This document shows, in pieces, positions 18,975 through 29,055 of a stretch of 64,000 bases of DNA (its first letter is position 1; the number at the start of each line of letters is the position of its first letter). The stretch comes from Pseudobutyrivibrio ruminis DSM 9787 (GTDB taxonomy: Bacteria > Bacillota > Clostridia > Lachnospirales > Lachnospiraceae), in the NCBI RefSeq assembly GCF_900218035.1, contig NZ_OBMR01000006.1, positions 124,001 through 188,000 on the forward strand, given 5' to 3'. A program made the translations under genes and the position numbers. The notes under the pieces were generated by a model. That model saw only the letters and a program-made list of their open reading frames with translations. It searched no databases and was not told the DNA's origin.

Positions 18975-21900
18975 TTATTTAACTGTCACCTTCACAGCAA
19001 ATTCTGTACCTTGTACATTGTTTCCTGTAAGCTGGTTATCATTCTTGATGCAATACTTTAATGTGTATGTAGTGTTCTTCTTTAATAAAGCTGCATTCTT
19101 TATCTTGATTGTAAGCTTACCTGTTGATGCATCGTAAATTGGTGCTTCAAATGCTTTCTGCATGTCTTTTGATGTATTCTTTGACCATTCAATATCATCA
19201 ATGCTTACTGCTGTGTTCTTTGAAGTTACTGTAATCGAATTACCGTAGCTTGGGTTTGCAGCATATAAGTTCATAGCACTTGCTGAAAGTGTAAGCTTTG
19301 GCATTGACTGTGTTGGCTTTGGAGCGATTGTACATACTTCTGAAGTATAAGTAGCATCTTCTGCGTCCGTACCGAATGCATAATTAGCATTAATCTTGTA
19401 TGTGATTCCCTGCAAATCTGCTCTCTCACTATCATTTACAACCAAGTTAATCTTGTTTCCATTAACACTTGCAGCATCAAATACGAAATGGCCTGCCATT
19501 TCACTAGGAATCAACTTCCATGTGCCTGCTGAACTATTGGTCTTATCTGGAACATATTCACTGATTAACTGAAGCTTTCTAGGATCAACTGTTCCGCTAT
19601 AGTTTGCAACTGTAAGTGTGTATGTAATAGCTGATGAACCATCAAGTACATTGATTGTTCCCTTTGGCGCAAGCTTAATTGTAGGCTTCTTAAGATTTGA
19701 CTTTACAGTAATCTTGAGGTCTGCAATTGTCTTACCATCAACTTTCACCTTAGAAATAGTAAATGTATTTGCTACACCATTAAGTTTCTTTGTAAGGTAG
19801 ATGCTAAACTTACCAGCATTTAAATCAAATGCTATTGGTGAACCTGCGCTTGTCCATGCTGTATTTCCACCTACTCCGTAGCTGACAGGATTCTTTTTCT
19901 GTGTTGTGTTGATAAGTTCTGCCTCTGTCATATCAACTGTGTATGCACCATCAGCTGGAAGATTCAATACAGAATATGTTGTTGTAGCAATTTCTGCTGC
20001 ATTTTCTCCGTCTGTAACTCCATACAGGTTGTCATTTAATGTGAATGTGGTTGCATTGAGCTTTACAGTTGGTACTGCTTCTAGAATCTGTACTGTTACA
20101 GCCACTGTTGCATCGTATGTGTTGCCACCTACGTATGTTCCTGTGTAAGGAACTGTGTATGTGTATTTTCCTTTAGCTGGAAGATTGTCTTCCTGCACAG
20201 AAGCCTTAAGCTTTCCGTTGTCATATTCCCATGATACCTTATCAGCCTCTGTCTTTGCTTTGCCCTTGTTTGTAGAAACAATTCTATCATCATGAACATC
20301 TAATCCTGTAATATAGGCATCCTTCAGAGCTGCTGTTGTAGAGTTCTGTGTTGCAGAAGCTATATTAATCTGTATGTTTGATGTTCCAAGTACAATCTTA
20401 GGATTTGCTGTAGCAACCTTTATTGTAAGTGGATATGTAAGTGTTTGGTTCCAGTTTGTGTTTCTAAGAACAATAATGGCTTTGCTGTTTGCACTAATTC
20501 CATCTGCAGGTGTTGTTACTGTAATTGTATCAGTCTCTACATCAACTGCAGGAGTAAGTGTTGTGAATGATAATGGAGTAGAACCTGCGGCATACTTATC
20601 AAATGAATGCTTATCTGTAAGGTCGATAACCTTCTTTGTCTTCTTATCTAATAGCTGAATATTAAATGACTGTGCTTTTGCAAATTTGCTTGTTGTAACT
20701 GTTGAGCTCGAAAGCACGTAAGCTGGTGCAACTTTTTGAGTTCCAATTGTGATCTTTACTTTTGCTTCAATTCCGTTCTTGTATGGAATTACAAGATAAC
20801 CTGTAAGAGCTAACTTTTTATCTTTATCATTATATACCTTTAACTCTTCAGCTTTTTGATAGATTCTAAGCTTGCTGTAATCTCCAGCCTTTACTGGTTC
20901 TACATCAAAATTCTCCTTGAATACATTTCCTGTGTCTGTATCGAGACAGTCAAGGCTTACTTCCTTTGATGTGTCCCATTCGTATCCAGCTACCTTTGCA
21001 ACAGTTGCTGTAACTGATGTATCTGCCTTTGTTTCGGCTGTTGCTTTATAGAATGTGTTAACCTTACCTGCAATTGTTACCTTTGGAGCTGGTGCCTTTG
21101 CAGTAATCTTTACTGTTGGTAATTTTGCATATACATAATCTGTGTTATCAACAAGACACTTAACATAGAGGTCAGCTACACTTGTTTCTTTATTTGCATA
21201 TTTTGAATCGGTGTATAAACCAATATTTAGTGTCTGATCATAATCGCCATCTGCTCTTTCAACCGGCTGACTAACAACACTAACAGAGAACTGTTTGTCC
21301 ATTGATACCCATTTCTTGTTTGAGTATTGAACAATCTCAATGTCATCTGTTGAAATAGCACCATTGTATGATCGAACGATGTTGAAATCTGTTCCCTTAT
21401 TTGATTTTGTGTTGATAACGATTGTTGAATCTGAAACAGCTGGTGTCTTATCAACTACTCTAACAATAAACTGAATTGATGCAGTCTCTTTTGTTGTAGC
21501 TGATTTTTCTTTAGATGTAGCTGTGATGATTGTCTCACCTACGCCACATACCTTGATTGTGTTGCTTGTTGATTCAGTAGTTGAACTTGCAACTGTAGCA
21601 ATGGCTGTGTTTGCACTCTTCCATGTGAATGCTGTATCCATCTCTAATCCATTGGTATCGAGAGCTTCAACTGTGACATTAACGTCTCTTGTCTTCTTTG
21701 CATGCTTTGCAGCTTCAACCCAAGATTTAGAGAATACGATTGTATTTAATCCTGTCTGAGAATCTACTGCCTTTGTCATTTTGTATGTATCTTCAAATGA
21801 CACATTAGAAATAGAATTAAACTTCTGTACTGCCTCGACATATACCTTTGCTGTAACAACAATCTTTTTATTAGCGTTTAAAGTAGCTGTTACTGTAGCA

Positions 21901-23861
21901 TAACCGTCCTTTGTGCCTGTTGTAGATGCAACCGCTCTAATCTTACCGTTGGCATCTACCTTTACACAATTTGTGTTGTTACTCTTGAATGACCATAACC
22001 ATGGATTTGATGTTACTGAGCCATAGTTACTATTTATCGCACGAATTGTAAGGGGAACGCTTTGTCCTAATGTATTGATTTCAATAGCATCATTAGTATT
22101 AGCATATGTTACGTAGTCGTTTTCTTTTATTTCAAATGTAAATGTTGTGTCTGTTTGCGAAATGTTTGCAAATGCAACATTTACAGGGATCTTGCCTTCA
22201 CTATCAACATCCGAATTTGTAACTGTAAATGAGTATGTTGATGCACCAGTCTCATCTGTTGTTGCAGCTGAGCCAACATAGGCATCCTTTGTTCCATGTG
22301 TCATGGAAATCAAAGTGTAGTTCTTTGCTGCCTTTGGTGTAACATTTACTTTATCACCTAATGTCACAATATTTTTTGCGCCGGCAACTGTTACAGAATT
22401 TCCATCCTTTTGCTCGTTGATATCAAATGCTAATCCTGTATATAAGCTACTAAACTTTACTTCCTCAGTGCTATGTTTGCCCTGCCAATCCTGAATATTT
22501 CCGTCGTATCCGTAAATAGTCATGCCCTTGTTTATAGGGAATGAATTGTAATAGAGGGTCATAGAATTGCCATTTGTAAGGGATTTACCCTGTAATGACT
22601 TTATTGTTACAACCTTGTTGCATGACTTGAAAGCGTTATTAGCAACCTCTGTAACAGATTCGTTAAGAATAACTTCTGTCAACCCGGTGCAGCCTTCAAA
22701 TGCACCTGTTGCAATTGTTGTAACTCCAGTATCAGCCTTGTTAGAACCAATTGTAACTGTAGTCATATTTGTACAGTTAAGGAATACTCCCTCTGTGAGT
22801 GTGTGGTATGTATCTGGAAGCGAAATGCTCTTTAATCCACTGTTTGAGAAAGCACCCTTGCCAATTGTAAGGCTAGTTCCATCAAGTGAAGATAAGTCGA
22901 TGCTGTATAACTTTGAGCAGTTTGCAAACGCATTTGAGCTAATGCTTACCAATGTAGTTGGTACTGCGATTGTCTGATTAACTGCTGTGTTTGCAAATGC
23001 ATTGCTATCTATCTTAGTAACTGCTGTTTTATCAAAGTTCTTGAGTGTATTGAGAGCTGAGCAATAAATGAAAGCTGAATCGCCAACCTCGGTAAGAGAT
23101 GTGGCCTTTGAGAAATCAACTCCACCTAAGCTTGTACATCCCTGGAAGCAATACTGACCAATCTTTTGAACTCCTGCTGGAATCTTGAAGTTGGTAGCCT
23201 TTGCTGAGTATGCCAGCTTTGTACAGCCTCTGAACATAGCCTCTGGGAACTCTGTAGCACTTACTGTATCGTTCTCGAATTTGACTGTTGTAAGGTTTTC
23301 GCAACCATCAAAAGCTCCTGTTTTGAACTCCTGAACAGTTGATGGAATTACAACTGATGTAATGCCTGTGTTGCCTTTGAAAATATCGGCAGGGATAATC
23401 TTTACAACTGCTCCTTCTGGAAGCATCTTTGCAATATCAATATCACCTGATAATTCTTTTGAAGAAGACTTAACAAGTGTGCCCTGGCCATCAACTGTAA
23501 ATACAGTAGATGTAGCTTCTAAGAGCTCCTGTTCTTCTTCCTCTTCTACTGATTCTAAATCATCTGTTGTTTCTTCCGATTCAGACTGTGGCTCAACTTC
23601 AGAATCATTTTCTGTTTCATCTGAGCCGGCTTCTACAACTTCCTCTGTGGAAGGTGTGGTCTCTTCTGGCTGAGGAGTGACGGCTTCCTCAGCATCTGTT
23701 GTTTCTTCTGATGCATCAATATCGTCTGCATCTGTAGAAGAACCTGAAAGCACTATCTCGGACTGAGGAGTACTTTCCGCCGCTAATGCTGTCATAGGTG
23801 CAAGATTAAGCATCATGCACGCGCTAAGCACCAACGCAAGCATACGAAATCTTTTTTTCAT
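18975..23861 (-). CDS. Secreted BspA-type LRR protein with bacterial Ig-like domains (1628 aa)
   Basis: ATG at 23861, AAGGGA upstream. Signal peptide 1-28 (MTALAAES), acidic Glu/Thr/Ser linker to about 115. LRR_5/BspA repeats occupy about 140-460 (ITSVVIPSTVQEFKTGAFDGCENL, SSNAFANCSKLYSIDL), ending in a cap IYGYDGNIQDW. Beyond this are Big_2-like Ig domains near 590-800 (WLWSFKSNNTNCVKVDANGKIRAV; FTWKSANTAIATVASS), then a series of poorly conserved beta-sandwich-like repeats to the C-terminus (TFTLNDNLYGV, TLSASAMNLYA). The LRR block and Ig body differ from the 13557-18785 protein, so the two are related in plan, not recent copies. Likely extracellular binding protein; no anchor motif seen. 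Confidence 0.9.
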   Translation of the reverse strand: MKKRFRMLALVLSACMMLNLAPMTALAAESTPQSEIVLSGSSTDADDIDASEETTDAEEAVTPQPEETTPSTEEVVEAGSDETENDSEVEPQSESEETTDDLESVEEEEEQELLEATSTVFTVDGQGTLVKSSSKELSGDIDIAKMLPEGAVVKIIPADIFKGNTGITSVVIPSTVQEFKTGAFDGCENLTTVKFENDTVSATEFPEAMFRGCTKLAYSAKATNFKIPAGVQKIGQYCFQGCTSLGGVDFSKATSLTEVGDSAFIYCSALNTLKNFDKTAVTKIDSNAFANTAVNQTIAVPTTLVSISSNAFANCSKLYSIDLSSLDGTSLTIGKGAFSNSGLKSISLPDTYHTLTEGVFLNCTNMTTVTIGSNKADTGVTTIATGAFEGCTGLTEVILNESVTEVANNAFKSCNKVVTIKSLQGKSLTNGNSMTLYYNSFPINKGMTIYGYDGNIQDWQGKHSTEEVKFSSLYTGLAFDINEQKDGNSVTVAGAKNIVTLGDKVNVTPKAAKNYTLISMTHGTKDAYVGSAATTDETGASTYSFTVTNSDVDSEGKIPVNVAFANISQTDTTFTFEIKENDYVTYANTNDAIEINTLGQSVPLTIRAINSNYGSVTSNPWLWSFKSNNTNCVKVDANGKIRAVASTTGTKDGYATVTATLNANKKIVVTAKVYVEAVQKFNSISNVSFEDTYKMTKAVDSQTGLNTIVFSKSWVEAAKHAKKTRDVNVTVEALDTNGLEMDTAFTWKSANTAIATVASSTTESTSNTIKVCGVGETIITATSKEKSATTKETASIQFIVRVVDKTPAVSDSTIVINTKSNKGTDFNIVRSYNGAISTDDIEIVQYSNKKWVSMDKQFSVSVVSQPVERADGDYDQTLNIGLYTDSKYANKETSVADLYVKCLVDNTDYVYAKLPTVKITAKAPAPKVTIAGKVNTFYKATAETKADTSVTATVAKVAGYEWDTSKEVSLDCLDTDTGNVFKENFDVEPVKAGDYSKLRIYQKAEELKVYNDKDKKLALTGYLVIPYKNGIEAKVKITIGTQKVAPAYVLSSSTVTTSKFAKAQSFNIQLLDKKTKKVIDLTDKHSFDKYAAGSTPLSFTTLTPAVDVETDTITVTTPADGISANSKAIIVLRNTNWNQTLTYPLTIKVATANPKIVLGTSNIQINIASATQNSTTAALKDAYITGLDVHDDRIVSTNKGKAKTEADKVSWEYDNGKLKASVQEDNLPAKGKYTYTVPYTGTYVGGNTYDATVAVTVQILEAVPTVKLNATTFTLNDNLYGVTDGENAAEIATTTYSVLNLPADGAYTVDMTEAELINTTQKKNPVSYGVGGNTAWTSAGSPIAFDLNAGKFSIYLTKKLNGVANTFTISKVKVDGKTIADLKITVKSNLKKPTIKLAPKGTINVLDGSSAITYTLTVANYSGTVDPRKLQLISEYVPDKTNSSAGTWKLIPSEMAGHFVFDAASVNGNKINLVVNDSERADLQGITYKINANYAFGTDAEDATYTSEVCTIAPKPTQSMPKLTLSASAMNLYAANPSYGNSITVTSKNTAVSIDDIEWSKNTSKDMQKAFEAPIYDASTGKLTIKIKNAALLKKNTTYTLKYCIKNDNQLTGNNVQGTEFAVKVTVK

Positions 23862-23897
23862 AGCATTTCCCTTTCTTACTATTAACTCTTTTAATGT

Positions 23898-23938
23898 ATA
23901 AAAAGCAATTCAAAAACCGCTCCTTTTGAATTGCTTTT
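23898..23938 (-). terminator. Terminator of the C1A protease gene
   Basis: A 15-bp perfect stem, AAAAGCAATTCAAAA (23901-23915) with TTTTGAATTGCTTTT (23924-23938), loop ACCGCTCC, ends in a T-run on the minus strand. Confidence 0.9.
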
Positions 23939-23944
23939 ACACTA

Positions 23945-23980
23945 GATATTGTATCACTGTATCATGGTGGATACAATATC
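23945..23980 (-). repeat. Second hairpin between protease stop codon and terminator
   Basis: GATATTGTATC (23945-23955) and GATACAATATC (23970-23980) are a perfect 11-bp inverted repeat with a 14-base loop. It has no T-tract, so it is not itself a terminator; it could stabilise the mRNA 3' end or be a protein-binding site. Confidence 0.6.
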
Positions 23981-24003
23981 AATTGATTTTATTATATTGT
24001 ATA

Positions 24004-27000
24004 TTACTGCATACTTTTCGGATTAATCTTGAATGTAATCTTCTTTGTGCCGCCATATTCTCCAGTACCTTTTATCAACACTGAAGCTGTACCTTTGTTG
24101 GTATTTGCTGTATATGAATCGGTATCGATATAAAAATCTCTTCCAGCGACAAGCTTAGTCTTACCAAATTTAACAGTAAGATTTGAAGCCTTTATAGATT
24201 TTGCGTCCCCAGAATAGGTGACACCAGCTTTTATATTATCAGATAGTGTAACTGCTGATTTTGATAAATCTTTTTTCATAATACGGTAAGTAGCGGAAGC
24301 AACAGTTGTGTTTTTGTATGCACCCTTTCCTACAACTGTAACTCTGATAACAGTTCCTGCTGGAATAATGTCTGTACTCTGTACCTCGCTGCCAGCTACA
24401 CGTGTAGCTTCGTCTGTATACCAACCTTGTTTATAAGTTACATCAGTTTCATTCTCATAGGTGTATGCAATATTTATTTTGTCGTAATCAGTTCCAGCAA
24501 CCAACTTCTTGCCATTTGTATCACACAAGACTGGTGCCACTTTATATGCATTTGCTTTTGAGCTCACCATCTTATCCGCTGCTGTTATCTTGGCTTTTGA
24601 TATATCAGCCTGTACTATCGCGTAACTTGCAGTAATCGCTGTTCCTGTAAGATTCTTCTTAGGCGTTGCAGTTACTGTTACCACAGATTTGCCGTTTTTA
24701 CTAATTTCTGCTGCATTATCTGTTTTTGTCCAGGTAATCTTGAAATTAGCATTTGCTTCAGCAGCAGTCATTGCTTTTCCATTGTAGGTAAACTTTGGAG
24801 TAAGCTTTACACCGCCTTTGGTATATGCTATCTGAGATTTACTGTCCAATCCATCAAATGTCATCTTAACATTAGATGTGTCAGCCTGAACCTTTTCAAC
24901 TGTAAACGCATTATTCTTTGTTATCTTTCCAGCGTATCCATTGATTCCCTGAATTGTAATGGCTTTAGCACCTATATTTGTAGAGTCCTTCGGCATCACT
25001 ACGGTGTAATCCTGGCCCTCTGTAAGTTGCTTAGTAGTGGTTGTACCATCTACAGTTTGACTAAGCACTACTTTCACACCCAAATCAGCAGAAGTATATG
25101 CCTTGTTTGTAAATGGGACAGTTTTCTTTTCTGTAGTAATTTTTGTTACTTCGATAGTTGTATTCTTCGCCGTAAGAGTAGCCTTTGGTGTAATACTGTA
25201 AGACATATTTACAACGCCAGAGTATAAACCACAACCATAAATCACATCATTTGTTTTTCCAACTTCTGTGCGATTTCCACGAACAACTATGAAATCCAAA
25301 CCATAGTCTAGTTCCTGTTCACCGCATTTGACATTTGTTGAATAATCCTGCTCTATAGTCTTTCCTGTATATGTGACATTTTTCTTGAAGTTGCCTGCTT
25401 TAAAGTTTGATGCTGTAAGCTTTGCTTTTCCGTAATAATCCTCTTTAGCCTTTGTAATGTAAGGCACTTTGAAGCTTCCTGTATAGTTTCCTTTTCCAGT
25501 AACCACCATGCATTTAGGACCAACTTTATTTGTCAGCTTTAATAACGTTACATCATCGTATGATGTGGTATTTTCTTTATCTATATCATAGTAGGCAACT
25601 GTGTAGTCTCGTCCCGCAGTAAGCTTTGCTGCAGTTGTTTCTTTATCCACGATTCCAGGGAACACAGTTAATGTTGGCTTCACTAGGCCTTTACCCTGAA
25701 TATAGTAGACACCACCTGAGGCTAAACCTGTTCCATTATCGGTGAGATCAATTGGTGTAATGGACATCTTCTTAACCAAGGTTCCAGCGTAATTGCCTTT
25801 ACCATTGATTGTGAGTGTCATTGTACCAACGTTTTTATTACCTTTAAGAGTATATGTGTAGTCCTTTTTGTTAGCTAAGAGTTTTGTACCGTCGTATACT
25901 CTAAAGCCTGTGTCAGGAGCAAGGTTATAGGCTGTTCCAGTGTATTTGTATGAATCCGAAAGTCCGGCAATCCATAAGCCTGTAGTTGGTGTAGAAGCAA
26001 ATTCTGCTTTATCTTCCTTGCTATACAGCTCGCCATACTGTGGATAAAGAACCACCTTATCTTTTAACGGATATGTGCCGTAACTCTTACTTTTTTCTCT
26101 GGTAAATAGTTGTTCTGTTGTTAGCCGTGTGACTGGTGTGTCACCATTTTCATCTAATGACCAGTACAAGAACTCTGCCTTCACACCATATTGTGATGGA
26201 TATGTTGAAGGGTCTGTTGACATATTTTTAGCTGAAGGTATGGTGTAATTACCATTCGATATAGTTCTGCCTGTAGCTATGGTAATTGTATTTGATGTAT
26301 AACCCGTAAGCTTATTATTTGGCACTGCGTATACTATCGACACCGGATAAGTCTTCCACTTAGGATACAATGTCAAATCCTTATTCGATGTATTCAACGT
26401 GCTATTTGTAATCTTTGTTGTAAGATTTGAGTTGGAATACCATCCCTCAAGAGTATATCCATCATTTGCCACTTGCTCGTCAGTTGGCAACTTGCAATAG
26501 GTGCTATTGCCTGGAAAATATGTATCGTAAAGAGTAGAATATTTCACATCATCCCCTAAAACATAAGTGATATTGTAAGGGGCAATATTTACGTGCAATG
26601 TAACTTCTTTATTTTTATATTTTCCAGTAATAGCCGCCGCACCATGAGCGCCAGTAGCTTTTACCAATCCTGTGTTGCTAACTGTTGCAACAGTGGTATC
26701 TGATGATGACCATGTCAGCTGCGCATTAGATACTGATGAGCTAGCATCTAGTTTTATCTGATAGCTTTCTCCTTTATGAATGAATATCTCATTTTCGGAC
26801 AGGTTTACACTATCATTTACTGCTACTGATCCACCATTGTTTGTATACAAACGAATCTTGGCATCCTCAGCTACATGGTATCCGGAAATGTTTGTTCCAG
26901 CATTATGGTAAGTATAATGACTGAGCTTACCATTAGAATAATAATTATCCTCAACAACTACTGATGCTTTCTGAGAGCCAGGCGCTGATATCTTTACCGT

Positions 27001-28854
27001 AACTGATACATTTGTATCTTTAGAAAGTGAAATAGGCTTTTTAAGCGGAATCGTATATACTCCCGCAACAGTGTTTTTATATGAACCTGATGAAGAAGTG
27101 TTGCCAGCCTTAACTGTAACTGTGATTGTCGAATTTGTGTTGATTGTATCTACAGAAACTGCCTCAATAGTCTCTCCGGCAGCTACTGTATATTTTGTTG
27201 TATATGAAACCTGGTTCGTACTGTATGTATACCAAGCTCTATAGTCACTTGTGGCATACGAATATACGTTATCATACACATCTGTGCTTGCTGAATATGC
27301 TGTTACAGTCTCGCTGTATAACAAACCTGCATCGTAATATGACAGCCAAAAATATCCATCAAAACCATAATCATCCAGTCCCCAACTGTTTCTAACAAGC
27401 CAAGCACCATTTCCACCAGTCTCTGTAGAAAAGTTTTCTGCTGGGAAATTATCATCCCATCCAACTAAAGCAACTGCATGGTTTACACTTTTCGCTGTTC
27501 CATAGTACGAATTGTATGTAGCGTTGTAGTAAAATTCATCTGCATAAAACGATGCGCTTACAGCTCCGTGTTGCATAATCGATGATTTAACCAAATCTGC
27601 ATCTGATATATTCATCTCATAAACATCATTAATTCTAGCCACATTGCTGCTTACTGCGTATTTTTCTGGGACTTTATAACTTGAGCCCTTCGAATATGGT
27701 ACATCCGCCTCATATACAGGTCCGACACTATTCATAAGTGCATTGTATGCTATAGAGTCATTGCCACCATTATCAAGGTAGTCATAATTGTATGGAATGT
27801 AATAACTGTCGTTGTCGTGGCAATTCTTTGGATCATCATAATCGTGAGCTGTAAAATATGCCAATTGCAGCTCTGAAAGGTCAACAGATTTTCCAGATGA
27901 ACCATTGCTTATCATCTCTGCTTCAATTGCAGCCATGGTAGAGAAAGTCCAACAAGCACCTTCACTACCTTGGTTACGAATCTCAGGTAGATTGCCCGAT
28001 TCGTATCCGTTATAGCTGGCTGGTATTGAGCCAGCATAAAGCATGTCGTTTGATTCGGAACGGTCTACCTTTGGTGCCCCGTAACCATCAGGACGAGACA
28101 CATATCCTGTATCACCGTGATTTTCATTTTCGACAGTGACCTTTAGAGTAGGTAGCTTTACATCCTCCGATACCTCATAGTCACCGTTGACCACTGGTTC
28201 AAATGTATACTCACCTAACCACTGATTGTAGTCATCAACATCCACCCAATCGTATATACGAATTTCTACTGTGGATTCATCATCTAATGTTGCAGTGATT
28301 GTCTCTGGAAATTGCTCCTTTAGACTTTCTAAAGCAAGCTTGTACTCTGTTGTGATTGGAGTAATGTCTGCAAAACCGATGATTGTGTTTGATGTTGTTT
28401 CAGAATCTTTTTCGTCTGATGATTCTTGGTCGTCCTGCTCGTATTTGTCGTCTGAATTTTCATCATCTGATTGATTTTCTTCTGACTGAACCTCATCAGG
28501 ATTTTGTTGTCCCTCAGCCTTTTGCTTGTCAGCAGAAGGCTGATCATTGGCAGGGTTCTGGTTGTTATCAGTTGGCTGCCCGTCTGAATGATTTTGGCCG
28601 TCAGTCGTTGGAGTTTCATTATTAGCCTGACCAGTTGTGTCTTTCTTGTCTCCCTCCACTGAATCTGAAGCCCCTGCCGGCTCTTCTTCTGATTTCTGTT
28701 CTCCTGAAGAATCCTTGACGGCGGATTCCTCACTTGCTGTCAGCTCTTCTGATGGCTCCATAGCATATGCTACACCCATGTCCGCAAAAGTTGACATAAA
28801 AATTTGCATGGCTATAAGTAAACCTATAGCCATGCTTTTGATTTGTTTTTTCAT
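24004..28854 (-). CDS. Secreted papain-family (C1A) cysteine protease with lectin-like, Ig-like and repeat regions
   Basis: The start is taken as ATG at 28854 (AGGGAGAAG upstream; 1616 aa); the frame opens 35 codons earlier but only with a TTG lacking a ribosome binding site. Signal peptide 1-30 (GVAYAMEP), then a Gln/Asp/Glu/Ser-rich linker to about 160. The C1A catalytic residues are all present: Cys301 in QGSEGACWTFS, His459 in VNHAVALVGWDD, Asn489 in LVRNSWGLDDYG. Residues about 515-690 resemble the lectin-like domain that follows the protease in Clostridioides Cwp84-type enzymes. Then a Big_2-like domain (TWSSSDTTVATVSNTG), one or two Flg_new modules (TLEGWYSNSNL, LTLYPKW) and MBG-like repeats to the end (KGNYTGSFKVPY). 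Likely processes surface or host proteins outside the cell. No cell-wall-binding CWB2 repeats are seen. Confidence 0.92.
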   Translation of the reverse strand: MKKQIKSMAIGLLIAMQIFMSTFADMGVAYAMEPSEELTASEESAVKDSSGEQKSEEEPAGASDSVEGDKKDTTGQANNETPTTDGQNHSDGQPTDNNQNPANDQPSADKQKAEGQQNPDEVQSEENQSDDENSDDKYEQDDQESSDEKDSETTSNTIIGFADITPITTEYKLALESLKEQFPETITATLDDESTVEIRIYDWVDVDDYNQWLGEYTFEPVVNGDYEVSEDVKLPTLKVTVENENHGDTGYVSRPDGYGAPKVDRSESNDMLYAGSIPASYNGYESGNLPEIRNQGSEGACWTFSTMAAIEAEMISNGSSGKSVDLSELQLAYFTAHDYDDPKNCHDNDSYYIPYNYDYLDNGGNDSIAYNALMNSVGPVYEADVPYSKGSSYKVPEKYAVSSNVARINDVYEMNISDADLVKSSIMQHGAVSASFYADEFYYNATYNSYYGTAKSVNHAVALVGWDDNFPAENFSTETGGNGAWLVRNSWGLDDYGFDGYFWLSYYDAGLLYSETVTAYSASTDVYDNVYSYATSDYRAWYTYSTNQVSYTTKYTVAAGETIEAVSVDTINTNSTITVTVKAGNTSSSGSYKNTVAGVYTIPLKKPISLSKDTNVSVTVKISAPGSQKASVVVEDNYYSNGKLSHYTYHNAGTNISGYHVAEDAKIRLYTNNGGSVAVNDSVNLSENEIFIHKGESYQIKLDASSSVSNAQLTWSSSDTTVATVSNTGLVKATGAHGAAAITGKYKNKEVTLHVNIAPYNITYVLGDDVKYSTLYDTYFPGNSTYCKLPTDEQVANDGYTLEGWYSNSNLTTKITNSTLNTSNKDLTLYPKWKTYPVSIVYAVPNNKLTGYTSNTITIATGRTISNGNYTIPSAKNMSTDPSTYPSQYGVKAEFLYWSLDENGDTPVTRLTTEQLFTREKSKSYGTYPLKDKVVLYPQYGELYSKEDKAEFASTPTTGLWIAGLSDSYKYTGTAYNLAPDTGFRVYDGTKLLANKKDYTYTLKGNKNVGTMTLTINGKGNYAGTLVKKMSITPIDLTDNGTGLASGGVYYIQGKGLVKPTLTVFPGIVDKETTAAKLTAGRDYTVAYYDIDKENTTSYDDVTLLKLTNKVGPKCMVVTGKGNYTGSFKVPYITKAKEDYYGKAKLTASNFKAGNFKKNVTYTGKTIEQDYSTNVKCGEQELDYGLDFIVVRGNRTEVGKTNDVIYGCGLYSGVVNMSYSITPKATLTAKNTTIEVTKITTEKKTVPFTNKAYTSADLGVKVVLSQTVDGTTTTKQLTEGQDYTVVMPKDSTNIGAKAITIQGINGYAGKITKNNAFTVEKVQADTSNVKMTFDGLDSKSQIAYTKGGVKLTPKFTYNGKAMTAAEANANFKITWTKTDNAAEISKNGKSVVTVTATPKKNLTGTAITASYAIVQADISKAKITAADKMVSSKANAYKVAPVLCDTNGKKLVAGTDYDKINIAYTYENETDVTYKQGWYTDEATRVAGSEVQSTDIIPAGTVIRVTVVGKGAYKNTTVASATYRIMKKDLSKSAVTLSDNIKAGVTYSGDAKSIKASNLTVKFGKTKLVAGRDFYIDTDSYTANTNKGTASVLIKGTGEYGGTKKITFKINPKSMQ

Positions 28855-29055
28855 TTTTCTTCTCCCTTTGATATGATATGCGCTAATTCTCAGGACCGCA
28901 CATCTTTTTATACTCTTTTTTAAACATAAATACTCATTTAATTCTGAATCATTTAACAATTTATTTTCATAACTTACACTTTAATTCCATTTTCTTACCC
29001 TCACTCATTAATACTATCATCAAACTCCTGTATTGACTTTACAGCATCCCACTTT

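Noticed and set aside
22567-22977. 136-codon plus-strand frame opposite the 1628-aa LRR gene
   Set aside because: It lies antisense to a clear coding sequence, has no ribosome binding site, and mirrors the repeat composition of the real gene.
28855-28959. N-terminal extension of the C1A protease by 35 codons
   Set aside because: It would need a TTG start without a ribosome binding site and put 35 non-signal residues before the signal peptide; the ATG at 28854 has AGGGAGAAG.
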